A stretch of 64,000 nt of DNA from an uncultured Opitutia bacterium (GCA_903862955.1 CAIPAH010000023.1:1-64000); one strand, 5' to 3'. Counted from the first letter of the stretch, positions 25,322 through 34,008 are shown. Notes: generated by a model not told the origin, from the letters alone. A program made the numbers and translations.

Positions 25322-26953
25322 TTACTTGGTGGGCTCCAGCCAGAGTTCGCGCCAATCGACGGAGCGCAGGCGGTTGCTCTGCCAGCCGTGAACCGAGGTT
25401 TGTCGCAGATAGCCCTGATTGGCCTGGTAGAGCGGCGCATAGGGCACTTCCCGGACAAGTATCGCGTTCATGGTGTCAAAGGCGGCGTTGCGCTCGGCCG
25501 TCCGGAGGACGGCGTCCGATCGGGCAAAGGCCGCATCGAATGCGCGGTTGTTCCAGGCGGAGTCGTTGTTCGGATCGCCGCTGGTCGCGAGCTCGAGCGG
25601 GTCGCGGGGGTCGTCGAGGCCGTAACCCCAGCCGTCGAGGAGCAGCGTGAATTGCTTTTCGCGCAGGGTGCTGAGGTAGACCTTGAACTCGCACGGCAGC
25701 ACCGACACGTGGACGCCGAGATTCTGCGCCCACATGGCCTGCAGGGCGGAGGCGAGGAGCAACGTGACGCCGGTGTTGCCGTTCAGTGTGAATTCCACCG
25801 GCGGCAGGCCGGTTCCGCCGGGGAATCCCGCCTCGGCGAGCAGCCGGCGGGCCTCCGCGGGATCGAACCCCGGGCCCGGCGGGGGAGTGTAGCCGCCGGT
25901 GCCGGGGATGACCAAGGTGGTCACCGGCGATCCCAGTTTGCCCAAGGTTGCCTTCACCAGCTGGTCGCGGTTGATCGCGAGGGAAAACGCGCGGCGCACG
26001 CGCACGTCGGTGAAGGGCGGCCGCGTGACGTTGAAGGTCAGATAACTGAGTCGCAGGTCGGGTGCGATCTGCAGCTCTTCGGGGTGGTCGCGTTCGTAAA
26101 CGGCCACCTTGGATTGCGGCATGCGATAGGTGACGTGGAGCTGGCCCGCGCGAAAGGCGCGTTCCTCCGCGTTCTCATCCTCGAGCGGATAAAAGCAGAC
26201 CTCCTTCAGGCGCACGTGGGCGGCATCCCAATAAAACGGGTTGCGGACCACGCGGATGACGCTGTTGGGGTGCCATTCGGCGAGCATGAACGGACCGTTG
26301 CCGACCAGCTGGCCGGGCCGGGTCCAGGCGCCGCCGCGCTGGTGCCAGCCGCCGGCCGCTTCCACCGAGCGCCGATGGAGCGGCCAGAGCGGACCCGTGT
26401 AAGCGAGGATGCCGAGCCAGTAGGGCGCCGGGTGGCGCAGGATCGTGATGAACGTGTGCGCATCCGGCGCGCGGAGACCAACGGATGCGGGATCCTTCGA
26501 GCGACCCTCGGCAAAATCCTGCGCGCCGACGATGGGGAACGCCACGTTCGCCTGCTCGCAGCCGAGGGCGGGATCGAGGACGCGCAGGAAGGAGTCGCGG
26601 AAATCCTGCGCGGTGACGGGGTCGCCGTTCGACCATTTCGCGTCGGCCCGCAGGTGAAACGTGTAGGTCAGGCCGTCGGGGGAAACATCCCAACTTTCCG
26701 CCGCGCCCGGGAGGATGGTCACGCCGTCGTTGGCGCGGATGACGAGACCCTCAAACAGCGAACTCAGCAAGGTGCCGGTGGTACCGGAATTGTTGGGATG
26801 CGGATCGAGATCCGCCGGCTCGTCATGGTTTCCCAAGTGAAGCACTTGTTCGCGATTACCTGCCTCGACCGCCGTCTCGTGCTTCGTGCAACTGCCGAGG
26901 AGCAGGGCGAAGGCGGAGAAGGGGAGGAGAAACCGGCGGGATCGCATGAACAA
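25322..26953 (-). CDS. Peptide ABC transporter substrate-binding lipoprotein (OppA-like 2)
   Basis: The 543-residue paralogue has a lipobox at C22 (LLLGSC), followed by LHLGNHDEPADLDP and the same TYTFHLRADAKWSNGDP core as OppA-like 1. The signal peptide is ordinary sequence, not repeat-derived. It lies downstream of the M28 peptidase gene and upstream of OppA-like 1, with short gaps (61 and 48 bases), suggesting one transcript. Confidence 0.93.
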   Translation of the reverse strand: MFMRSRRFLLPFSAFALLLGSCTKHETAVEAGNREQVLHLGNHDEPADLDPHPNNSGTTGTLLSSLFEGLVIRANDGVTILPGAAESWDVSPDGLTYTFHLRADAKWSNGDPVTAQDFRDSFLRVLDPALGCEQANVAFPIVGAQDFAEGRSKDPASVGLRAPDAHTFITILRHPAPYWLGILAYTGPLWPLHRRSVEAAGGWHQRGGAWTRPGQLVGNGPFMLAEWHPNSVIRVVRNPFYWDAAHVRLKEVCFYPLEDENAEERAFRAGQLHVTYRMPQSKVAVYERDHPEELQIAPDLRLSYLTFNVTRPPFTDVRVRRAFSLAINRDQLVKATLGKLGSPVTTLVIPGTGGYTPPPGPGFDPAEARRLLAEAGFPGGTGLPPVEFTLNGNTGVTLLLASALQAMWAQNLGVHVSVLPCEFKVYLSTLREKQFTLLLDGWGYGLDDPRDPLELATSGDPNNDSAWNNRAFDAAFARSDAVLRTAERNAAFDTMNAILVREVPYAPLYQANQGYLRQTSVHGWQSNRLRSVDWRELWLEPTK

Positions 26954-27014
26954 GAAAGGAAGACGCGCGGCGCATTACTGCAGGCCGCGCGCCAAGGTAG
27001 ACGTCCCGAGCGGA

Positions 27015-28706
27015 TTAATGTTTCGCGGCTGAAAGCATCGCGTCGCGGCGGGACTTGAACTCGTTGCCCGGACGCCATTCGGGCCACGTGGGGCTGTTGG
27101 CCACGTGGCGGATCATTTCGGCGAGGAAGGCGGCATCCTGGGCGCCGCCGGCAAAGGTCCAGTCGGGGCGGACTTCGTCGGTGACCTTGTGGTAGTTCTT
27201 GAGGTCAAAATCGGCCTCGAACTTCGTGCCCCAGCCGGCGGGCTGGCCGACGTAATCGAGTCCGCGCTTGGGGTAGATGGCGGGCACGCCGACTTTTGCG
27301 AATTCGAAGTGGTCGCTGCGGTAATAGGAGCCCTTCTCCGGGGCCTGGTCCGGGGTGATGGTGCGACCCTGGCTCTGGGCGACCTCGGTGGCGACGTCGT
27401 CGAGCGTGGACGCGCCCAGGCCGATGATGCGGACATCACGCGTCGGGCCGTAGTAGTTCGCGCCGTCCGTGTTGATGTTGGCGACGGTGTGGTCGAGCGG
27501 GTAGAGCGGGTTGCGCGCATAGAAGCGCGAGCCGAGCAGGCCCTTTTCCTCGGCGGTGACGGACAGGAAAATCACGGTGCGCTTCGGGCGCTGCGCGGCG
27601 GGAGCCTGGGCGAGCGTCTGCGCCACCTCGAGGAGCATGGAGCAGCCGGAGGCGTTGTCGTCGGCGCCATTGTAAATCTGATCGCCGGGCAGGGCGGGAT
27701 TGCGGCCGAGGTGGTCCCAGTGCGCAGAGTAGACGACGTATTCATTGCGGAGCTTGGGATCGGAGCCGGTCAGCTTGCCGACGACGTTGCGCGAATCGAC
27801 GTTGCGCAGCGTGGTGTCGATGCTGAACGACGCCTTGGCGCCGAGCGCGACGGGGTGAAAATCGCGGCTGACGGCGGCGGCCTTCAGCTTGAAGTAATCC
27901 TGCCCGCAGGCGGCGAAGAGCTTCTGGGCGGTCTCGACGGTGAACCAGCCGTTGAGTGCGATGTTGCCGGCGTTGCCGTCGGGGGTACGCAGCGTGAAGT
28001 TCTCGCGGCTGTTGCTCGCGATGACGACGGCGAAGGGATACGCGGCGGGGACCGTCTCGTGGACGATGATGCAGGCGGCGGCGCCCTTGGCGGCGGCGAT
28101 CTCATACTTGTACATCCAGCGGCCGTAGTAGGTCATGGCCTTGCCGCCGAAGACCTTCGGGTCGAGCTGGCCGGTCTTGGGATCGAGGACCGGCGGGTCG
28201 TTGACGAGCATGACGATGGTTTTGCCGCGGACGTCCACGCCCTTGTAGTCGTCCCAGTTGTATTCGGGCGCCACGACGCCGTAGCCGACGAACACGACGT
28301 CGCTCTCCTTGCCCTCGACGTGGGGGACGACGCGCGTGGTGAATGCGACGTAGTCGTTGATGTTGGTGAGCGGAATGACCTTGCCGCCGACTTTGAAGGA
28401 AAGCGTGGGCTTCGACGTGATGCCCACCAGCGGCACGTCCTGGATGTAGGTGCCGTTGGGATTGCCGGGCTCGAGGCCCATCTTTTTGAACTCGCTGACG
28501 AGGTAGGACACGGTCTTTTCCTCGCCGGCGGTGGCGGGACCGCGGCCCTCGAATTCGTCCGAGGCGAGCACCTTGGCGCGCGCGAGCATGCGGGCGGCGT
28601 TGGGTCCCTCCTTCGCCGAGGCTTCGGAGGGCGCGCTACGCGCGGCGTCCGCAAGGGCGAGAGAGGTGGCGCAGGTTGCGGCGAGGAGGAGGAGCTTAGT
28701 CTTCAT
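27015..28706 (-). CDS. M28 family metallopeptidase with a repeat-encoded N-terminal segment
   Basis: The 563-residue exported zinc peptidase has a signal peptide (MKTKLLLLAATCATSLALAD), then an inserted charged stretch (about 21-35), then a PA-like middle region and the M28 core: metal ligands in SAHWDHLG, GADDNASG, TAEEKGLLGS and NTDGANYYG, plus YYRSDHFEFA. M28 peptidases remove N-terminal amino acids from peptides. I chose ATG 28706, which overlaps the end of OppA-like 3 by 11 bases, so translation is probably coupled. The peptidase between peptide-binding genes suggests periplasmic trimming of imported peptides. Confidence 0.92.
   Translation of the reverse strand: MKTKLLLLAATCATSLALADAARSAPSEASAKEGPNAARMLARAKVLASDEFEGRGPATAGEEKTVSYLVSEFKKMGLEPGNPNGTYIQDVPLVGITSKPTLSFKVGGKVIPLTNINDYVAFTTRVVPHVEGKESDVVFVGYGVVAPEYNWDDYKGVDVRGKTIVMLVNDPPVLDPKTGQLDPKVFGGKAMTYYGRWMYKYEIAAAKGAAACIIVHETVPAAYPFAVVIASNSRENFTLRTPDGNAGNIALNGWFTVETAQKLFAACGQDYFKLKAAAVSRDFHPVALGAKASFSIDTTLRNVDSRNVVGKLTGSDPKLRNEYVVYSAHWDHLGRNPALPGDQIYNGADDNASGCSMLLEVAQTLAQAPAAQRPKRTVIFLSVTAEEKGLLGSRFYARNPLYPLDHTVANINTDGANYYGPTRDVRIIGLGASTLDDVATEVAQSQGRTITPDQAPEKGSYYRSDHFEFAKVGVPAIYPKRGLDYVGQPAGWGTKFEADFDLKNYHKVTDEVRPDWTFAGGAQDAAFLAEMIRHVANSPTWPEWRPGNEFKSRRDAMLSAAKH
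28602..28645. repeat. In-frame REP-like hairpin in the M28 peptidase gene
   Basis: On the minus strand GTAG (28636-28639) is followed by CGCGCCCTCCGAAGCCTCGG and GGAGGG. It adds about 15 Ala/Ser/Pro/Glu-rich residues between signal peptide and mature domain. The element resembles the insertion at 3776 in the rRNA methyltransferase gene. Confidence 0.7.
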
Positions 28707-30309
28707 GGAGGTAAACATCTTGGTAGAAACGTGTCCAAAGCGGGTCTTGATGCCAGCCCCGAACTGCGGGGCGCATGAGCCAGTTGGTGGCGTTGAAATA
28801 CAGCGGCGCGAGGGGGCATTCCGCGAGCAGCCGGGCCTCGGCCTCGCGCAGCCGGCCGGCCTGCAACGCCGCATCCGGCGTGTGCGCGGCGCGGGCGATG
28901 AGCTCGTCGTAGCGCGGGTCGCTCCAATGCGGGTAGTTGGCGGGCGAGCCGGTGGTGAAGTCGCCGAGCAGGTTGGCGGCGTCGGCCACGTCGGGAATCG
29001 CCGTGATGAAACCGATGTCGTAGCGGCCCTCACGCAGGGCGGCGACGTGCACCCGGGCCTCGCGGGTCACGAGGGCCACGTCGATGCCGAGTTCGGTTTT
29101 CCACATGGCCTGGATCGCCTCCGTGACGGGCGTGCTGACGAAACTCGACAACTCGAGGCGGGGGAAACCGCGTCCGCCCGGGAAGCCGGCGTCGGCGAGC
29201 AACTGGCGCGCAGTGGCAGGGTCCTCGCGGATTTCGCCGGCGAGTCGCGTCTCCCGGTCATCGCCGTCCCGCAGCGCCGCGGGCACCAGTCGAAAGGCAG
29301 GCTCCTGCCCGCCGTGCACGACGCGGTCGACGAGTTTGGCGCGGTCCAGGGCCAATGAAAGCGCGCGCCGCACGCGGACGTCGTTGAGGGGGGCGCGCGT
29401 GGTGTTGAAGGCCAGGTAACGCGTTTCCGCCAGCGACGCGTGGTGCAATTCGTTGCGGTGCTCGGCGCGATAGGGATCGAGCTTCGAGAAGGGCACGGCC
29501 ATCGTCACGTCGAGCTGGCCGGCGCGGAAGGCGCGTTCCTCGGTGTCGCCGCTGTCGAAGGCGATGAACTGAATCTCGTCGAGGCGGATGCGGAAAGCGT
29601 CGTGGTAGGCGGGATTTTTCCGGACGACGATGCGCTGGTGCGGCTGCCATTCAGCGAGGGTGAACGCGCCGTTGCCGACGAAATGCGCGGGGCGCGTCCA
29701 CGTGCGGCCGAACTGCGCGACGACGCGGGGATTCACGGGAATCCACGGACCGCTGGCGACATAGGCCAGGAAGCGGGGCTGGGGCTGCTCGAGGGTGACC
29801 ACCAGCGTATGGGCGTCGGGCGCGCGAAAGCCGACGGCCTGGAAGTTGTCGAGCTGGCCGGTGGCGAAGGCGCGCGCGTTTTTCACCATGAAGAGCAGCG
29901 GCGCCTTCTGGGCGGCGGTGGCGGGCGTGAGCACGCGGCGGTAGGAGGCGAGGAAGTCGGCGGCGGTGACGGGTTCGCCGTTGGACCAGCGGGCGTTTCT
30001 CCGCAGGTGGAACGTGTAGGTGCACAGGTCCGGCGAGATTTCCCAGCTTGTGGCGGCGGCCGGCTGGGACGGGCGGTTGTCGGGGGCCGGCGCGACCAAG
30101 CCCTCGCTCAGGGCGCGGATGATGAAGAGCTCATCGGGCAGGGAGGCCGTCGCGGGATCGAGGTCGGCGGGCTCGTTGCGCTGGCTGATGCGGAGGACCT
30201 GCTGGGCCGGAGCCGCGGAGTCGGTCCGTTTGCAGCCGGAGTGAATGGCCACAAAGAGGCACAAAAGTGCACAAGAACCAATCCAGCCAGAGCTCCGTTT
30301 TTTGCGCAT
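28696..30309 (-). CDS. Peptide substrate-binding lipoprotein (OppA-like 3), repeat-derived signal peptide
   Basis: The 537-residue SBP-bac-5 protein keeps the core motif TYTFHLRRNARWSNGEP. Its lipoprotein signal has a positively charged n-region (MRKKRSSG), a core LLCLFVA and lipobox HSGC with C26. The core is coded by the right arm of the repeat at 30246-30329, and the left arm gives AAAGAGG seven bases before the ATG, a good ribosome site. The same arrangement is found in OppA-like 4. Its end overlaps the M28 start. Confidence 0.92.
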   Translation of the reverse strand: MRKKRSSGWIGSCALLCLFVAIHSGCKRTDSAAPAQQVLRISQRNEPADLDPATASLPDELFIIRALSEGLVAPAPDNRPSQPAAATSWEISPDLCTYTFHLRRNARWSNGEPVTAADFLASYRRVLTPATAAQKAPLLFMVKNARAFATGQLDNFQAVGFRAPDAHTLVVTLEQPQPRFLAYVASGPWIPVNPRVVAQFGRTWTRPAHFVGNGAFTLAEWQPHQRIVVRKNPAYHDAFRIRLDEIQFIAFDSGDTEERAFRAGQLDVTMAVPFSKLDPYRAEHRNELHHASLAETRYLAFNTTRAPLNDVRVRRALSLALDRAKLVDRVVHGGQEPAFRLVPAALRDGDDRETRLAGEIREDPATARQLLADAGFPGGRGFPRLELSSFVSTPVTEAIQAMWKTELGIDVALVTREARVHVAALREGRYDIGFITAIPDVADAANLLGDFTTGSPANYPHWSDPRYDELIARAAHTPDAALQAGRLREAEARLLAECPLAPLYFNATNWLMRPAVRGWHQDPLWTRFYQDVYLHED

Positions 30310-30329
30310 TTTTGTGCCTCTTTGTGGTC
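30246..30329. repeat. Inverted repeat, CCACAAAGAGG family, copy 4, exapted as gene start
   Basis: The arms GGCCACAAAGAGGCACAAAA and TTTTTGTGCCTCTTTGTGGT pair almost perfectly. In the direction of OppA-like 3 the first arm holds the AAAGAGG ribosome site (30317-30323), the ATG (30307-30309) follows directly, and the second arm is translated as residues 15-21 of the signal peptide. Confidence 0.93.
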
Positions 30330-30343
30330 AAAATTCCGGCGGC

Positions 30344-31975
30344 CTATTCCTCCAGCCAGACATGTTTATACGGGTGGTGGTCCAGCAGCGTGGGGTGCCA
30401 GCCTTTGACGGACGGTTGGAGGAGAAAGACGTGCGTGTTGTAGTAGAGCGGAATGATGGGCGCGTCGGCGAGCATCAGGGCCTCGGCTTGCTGCAGCTGG
30501 CGGGCGCGCTCCGCGGCATCGGGCGTGCGGGCGGCGGCGAAGAGGAGACTGTCGTAGGCGGTGCTGGTCCAGGTCGTGTGATTGTTGCTGCTGTCGCTCC
30601 GCCAGAGGTCGAGGAAGGTGCTCGCATCGAGGTAGTCGCCGACCCAGTCGGAGAGGAGGATCTGGAAATTCCCGGTGCGGCGCTCGGTGAGGACGACCTT
30701 GAATTCCTGGTTCACCAGGCGCACGTCGAGGCCGAGCTCGCGGCGCCACATTTCCTGCAGGGCCTCGGCGAGCGTGCGGTGATTCTCGGACGTGTTGTAG
30801 AGCAGCTCGACGGGCGGCAGGCCCTTGCCACCGGGAAAACCGGCGTCGGCGAGCAGTCGGCGGGCGGCGTCGAAATTGACGGCGAGGCCGGTGGGCGCGG
30901 TGTAGCCGGGCAGGCCCGGGGGCGTGAGGGCTGTGGCGGGGTGTTGGCCGCCGTGGAGGATCTTTTCGACGATGGCGGCGCGGTCGATGGCTTGCGCGAG
31001 CGCGCGGCGGACGCGGACATCACCGAGTGGCGGACGCAGCAAATTGAGCCGGAGAAAATAAGTGTCGAGATAGGGATCGGTCCGCAGGAGCTGCGGCGAC
31101 TCACGGCGATACGTGTCCACCTTGCTGAACGGCAGCACGTAGGTGACGTGCAGCTGGCCGGAGCGGAAGGCGCGTTCCTCGGTGTCGACGCTGTCGATCG
31201 GGTAAAAATTGATCGCGCTCAGCCGCACGTGGGCGGCGTCCCAGTAGGTGGGCGATTTTTCAACGATGATGCGGCGATTCGGCTCCCACGACTTGAGCGT
31301 GAACGGACCGTTGCCGACGAAGGTGGCGGGCTTGGTCCAGGGGTTGCCGCGTTCGCTGGCCGGGCCGCTCGCGGCGATGGTTGGCACCGGCACGGGCAGC
31401 CAGGCAGGATTGGTCAACAGCGAGAGGAAATACGGCGCCGGGTGTTCGAGGCGGACGCGCAGCGTGTGCGGGTCGAGGGCGGTGACGCCCACGGAGTTGA
31501 AGTCCTTCGTCAGCCCGCGATGAAACGCCTCGGCGCCTTGGAGCAGGTGCAGCAGGTCGGCGTTGGTGGCCCCGAGCGACGGCGTGAGAATGCGGCGCCA
31601 CGATTCGACAAAATCCTGCGCGGTGACCGGGACGCCGTTCGACCAGCGAGCGCCCGCGCGCAGGTGAAACTGGTAGGTCAGCTGGTCGGCGGAGATTTCC
31701 CAGCTTTCGGCCACGCCGGGCACCGGGTGGAGGTCCACGGGATCCTCCGCCACGAGGCCCTCAAAGAGGGCGGACGCGATGTCGCCCTCGGCGATGTTGG
31801 CGGCGAGCTGGGGGTCGAGATCGCTGACCTCGGAGCCGATGCCGCGATGCAGCACTTGGTCGCGGTTGCCGCTTTGCACGGCGGATTCGCGACGGGCGCA
31901 GCCGGTGATGGCCACGAAGAGGCACAAGCAGGCACAGGAAAGAGTCGGGCCGAGGAAACGGAATTTTTTGTGCAT
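30344..31975 (-). CDS. Peptide substrate-binding lipoprotein (OppA-like 4), repeat-derived signal peptide
   Basis: The 543-residue SBP-bac-5 protein has the family motif TYQFHLRAGARWSNGVP. Its signal peptide starts MHKKFRFLGP, has the core CLCLFVA (about 16-22) and lipobox ITGC with C26, the same residue number as in OppA-like 3. The core is coded by the right arm of the repeat at 31908-31996, and the left arm gives GAAGAGG seven bases ahead of the ATG. It is the first oppA of the run, downstream of ispF. Confidence 0.92.
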   Translation of the reverse strand: MHKKFRFLGPTLSCACLCLFVAITGCARRESAVQSGNRDQVLHRGIGSEVSDLDPQLAANIAEGDIASALFEGLVAEDPVDLHPVPGVAESWEISADQLTYQFHLRAGARWSNGVPVTAQDFVESWRRILTPSLGATNADLLHLLQGAEAFHRGLTKDFNSVGVTALDPHTLRVRLEHPAPYFLSLLTNPAWLPVPVPTIAASGPASERGNPWTKPATFVGNGPFTLKSWEPNRRIIVEKSPTYWDAAHVRLSAINFYPIDSVDTEERAFRSGQLHVTYVLPFSKVDTYRRESPQLLRTDPYLDTYFLRLNLLRPPLGDVRVRRALAQAIDRAAIVEKILHGGQHPATALTPPGLPGYTAPTGLAVNFDAARRLLADAGFPGGKGLPPVELLYNTSENHRTLAEALQEMWRRELGLDVRLVNQEFKVVLTERRTGNFQILLSDWVGDYLDASTFLDLWRSDSSNNHTTWTSTAYDSLLFAAARTPDAAERARQLQQAEALMLADAPIIPLYYNTHVFLLQPSVKGWHPTLLDHHPYKHVWLEE

Positions 31976-31996
31976 GCTGGTGCCTCTTCGTGGCCA
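31908..31996. repeat. Inverted repeat, CCACAAAGAGG family, copy 5, exapted as gene start
   Basis: Arms GGCCACGAAGAGGCACAAGC and GGTGCCTCTTCGTGGCCA. The ribosome site GAAGAGG (31983-31989) and the ATG (31973-31975) of OppA-like 4 lie in or next to the first arm; the second arm is read as the signal-peptide core. Confidence 0.92.
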
Positions 31997-32005
31997 ACGC
32001 TCGCC

Positions 32006-32485
32006 TTAGCGGCGAAGCAGGCACACGGCATGGGCGGCGATGGCGAGGCCGCGGCCGATGTCGTCGCTGCCCTCGTTGGTGGTCGCCTTGACGCCGATCT
32101 CGTCGGCCATCAGGCCGGATGACCGGGCGAGCGCGGCCTTCATCTCGGCCAGGCGCGGGGCAATCTTGGGCTTTTCGGCGACGACGGTGGCGTCGAGGTT
32201 GACGAGATCAAAGCCGAGCTTGCGGACCTCGCCGACGACGCGCTGCAGGAGTTTCTGGGAATCGATATTCTTGAAAGCGGGGTCGGTGTTGGGAAATTGG
32301 TGTCCGATGTCGGGCAGGCCGGCGGCGCCGAGGATCGCGTCACAGATCGCGTGCGTCAGGCAGTCGGCGTCGGAGTGCCCGTCGAGGCCGTAGTCAGTGT
32401 CGAACTTCACGCCGCCGAGCACGAGGGGACGGCCCGCAACGAGGCGGTGGATGTCGTAGCCGTGGCCGATGCGGATTGTAGCCAT
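32006..32485 (-). CDS. ispF: 2-C-methyl-D-erythritol 2,4-cyclodiphosphate synthase
   Basis: The 159-residue trimeric enzyme of the MEP isoprenoid pathway is recognised by GHGYDIHRL and GLDGHSDADCLTHAI, which carry the Zn-binding Asp/His residues, and by the C-terminal TTNEGSDDIGRG. It follows ispD on the same strand after a 30-base gap that holds a repeat abutting the ATG. The segment normally written TTTEGLGFTG in the family differs slightly here. Confidence 0.97.
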   Translation of the reverse strand: MATIRIGHGYDIHRLVAGRPLVLGGVKFDTDYGLDGHSDADCLTHAICDAILGAAGLPDIGHQFPNTDPAFKNIDSQKLLQRVVGEVRKLGFDLVNLDATVVAEKPKIAPRLAEMKAALARSSGLMADEIGVKATTNEGSDDIGRGLAIAAHAVCLLRR

Positions 32486-32512
32486 AAGCGGTAAGTTTTA
32501 AGCTTTAAGCTG
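32484..32512. repeat. TAAGCGGTAAG-type repeat in the ispD-ispF gap
   Basis: The sequence TAAGCGGTAAGTTTTAAGCT, followed by TTAAGCTGCAG, is similar to 11695-11730 upstream of surE. It ends against the ispF start codon. Confidence 0.6.
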
Positions 32513-32515
32513 CAG

Positions 32516-33196
32516 TCAGGCGGCGGGTGACGAGAGCAGGAACTCGAGGTAGGCCAGGTCGGACGGGGTGGTGAGCTTGGGGTTGGGATGCAGGTTTTCG
32601 AGCAGCGCGATGGGATGGCCGAGTTTCTCGACGGCGGCGGCGTCGTCGGTGATGTGGTGCCGGCGGGTGGCGACGCGGGCATAGGCGCGGACGATGAGGT
32701 CGCGCGCGAAGACCTGGGGCGTCTCCATCGCCCAGAGCCGCGCGCGGTCGAGGGTGCGCAGGCGGGCGTCGTCGCGATGCTGCTTGATGGTGTCAGTCAC
32801 GCGGTGCGCGAGCACGACGGCACCCTCCTTGCGGACGATTTTGTGCAGGGCCACCAACTGCTCGGGCCGCACGAGCGGGCGGGCGCAGTCGTGGATGAAG
32901 ACGTAGGAGATGTCCTCCGGCAGGGCAGCGAGGGCGTTCATCACGGAGTCCTGCCGTTCCCGTCCGCCCTGGACGAGCGCCGACGGGGTGGGCGCGTAGG
33001 CCATCAGCTCGGTCATCTGCCGCGCGTCGCGATACACCACGACGTAGAAGTCGGCGATGCTGCTCTCCATGAAGGCGGCGACGGAATGGACGAACACCGG
33101 CCGGCCCGCGAGCGGCGCCAGCACCTTGTCGGACACGGCGCCGTTCATGCGCGAGCCGCTGCCGGCGGCGAGGAGAATGACGGCGGTGCGGCTCAT
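32516..33196 (-). CDS. ispD: 2-C-methyl-D-erythritol 4-phosphate cytidylyltransferase
   Basis: The 226-residue enzyme attaches CMP to methylerythritol phosphate in the MEP pathway. The CTP-binding loop LLAAGSGSRM, the DKVLAPLAGRPV segment and HDCARPLV are all characteristic; the C-terminal NPKLTTPSDLAYLE matches the family ending NIKITTPED. It is adjacent to ispF and near ispE, so three consecutive-pathway enzymes cluster here. Confidence 0.97.
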   Translation of the reverse strand: MSRTAVILLAAGSGSRMNGAVSDKVLAPLAGRPVFVHSVAAFMESSIADFYVVVYRDARQMTELMAYAPTPSALVQGGRERQDSVMNALAALPEDISYVFIHDCARPLVRPEQLVALHKIVRKEGAVVLAHRVTDTIKQHRDDARLRTLDRARLWAMETPQVFARDLIVRAYARVATRRHHITDDAAAVEKLGHPIALLENLHPNPKLTTPSDLAYLEFLLSSPAA

Positions 33197-33203
33197 GTGA
33201 GGA

Positions 33204-33236
33204 TAGAGATCAGAAGTCAGAAATCAGAGATCAGAT
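33204..33236. repeat. TCAGAAGTCAGAAATCAGAG-type repeat upstream of ispD
   Basis: It includes TCAGAAGTCAGAAATCA, which matches 17 bases of the in-frame insertion at 3011-3027 on the opposite strand. This is the intergenic counterpart of that coding insertion. The following 33240-33282 hold half of an AGCCAGGGAGCCGGGA-type element. Confidence 0.8.
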
Positions 33237-33282
33237 CCGGAATTTGGAAGAGGGAAGCCAGGGAGCCGGGAACGGAGATGGG

Positions 33283-34008
33283 TCAGACTGATAACGGGCG
33301 GCTGGGTTCTGCGTTCTGGGTGATTTCTGCCAAAATCGCGCGCGCGACAGCAGCGGGATCCTTGGCTTTCAGGATGGGGCGGCCGACGACGATGTAGCTC
33401 GAGCCCGCGCGGGCGGCCTCGGCGGGGGTCATCACGCGCTTTTGGTCATCGCCACCGGCGTCACCGGCGGGGCGAATGCCCGGCGTCACGAGCTGGATTT
33501 TGGCGGGCAATTGGCTGCGCAGCATGGGAACTTCCAGCGGCGAGCAGACGAGCCCGCGCAGGCCGGAGGCGGCGGCGAGATTGGCCAACCGGCTGACCTG
33601 GGCGTCGGCGGCGGACGTGACGCCGGTGTCGTGGAGCGCGGCAGTGTCCATCGACGTGAGCACGGTGACCCCGAGCAGGAGCAGTCGCGGGTTGGACTGT
33701 TCCTGGGCCTGGCGGGCGGCGGTCATCATTTCGCGTCCGCCGGACGTGTGGATCGTGAGCATGCCGATGGGCAGCGGGGCGAGGGACTCGACGGCCTTGG
33801 CAACGGTATTGGGGATGTCGTGGAGCTTGAGGTCGAGGAAGATGCTGTAGCCCTCGTCGGCGACGGCGCGCACGTAATCGGGCCCGTAGGCGGTGAACAT
33901 CTGCAGGCCGATTTTCACCCAGCGGAGGGAACCGCGGAGCTGGCGGAGCAGGGGTGCGGCTGCTTCACGGGTGGGGACGTCGAGGGCCAAAATGAGGTCG
34001 CAAGCCAT
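33283..34008 (-). CDS. pyrF: Orotidine 5'-phosphate decarboxylase
   Basis: The 241-residue TIM-barrel enzyme makes UMP in the last step of pyrimidine synthesis. The first strand LILALDVPT, the catalytic Lys/Asp motif FLDLKLHDIPNTV and the phosphate-loop region TPGIRPAGD identify it. It is divergent from ispE with only 37 bases between starts. Confidence 0.97.
   Translation of the reverse strand: MACDLILALDVPTREAAAPLLRQLRGSLRWVKIGLQMFTAYGPDYVRAVADEGYSIFLDLKLHDIPNTVAKAVESLAPLPIGMLTIHTSGGREMMTAARQAQEQSNPRLLLLGVTVLTSMDTAALHDTGVTSAADAQVSRLANLAAASGLRGLVCSPLEVPMLRSQLPAKIQLVTPGIRPAGDAGGDDQKRVMTPAEAARAGSSYIVVGRPILKAKDPAAVARAILAEITQNAEPSRPLSV

Noticed and set aside
23624-27058. 1144-residue open frame on the plus strand opposite the oppA genes
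   Set aside because: It is antisense to two clear oppA genes, is rich in Val/Gly/Ala/Asp/Arg as expected for high-GC shadow frames and has no recognisable motif.
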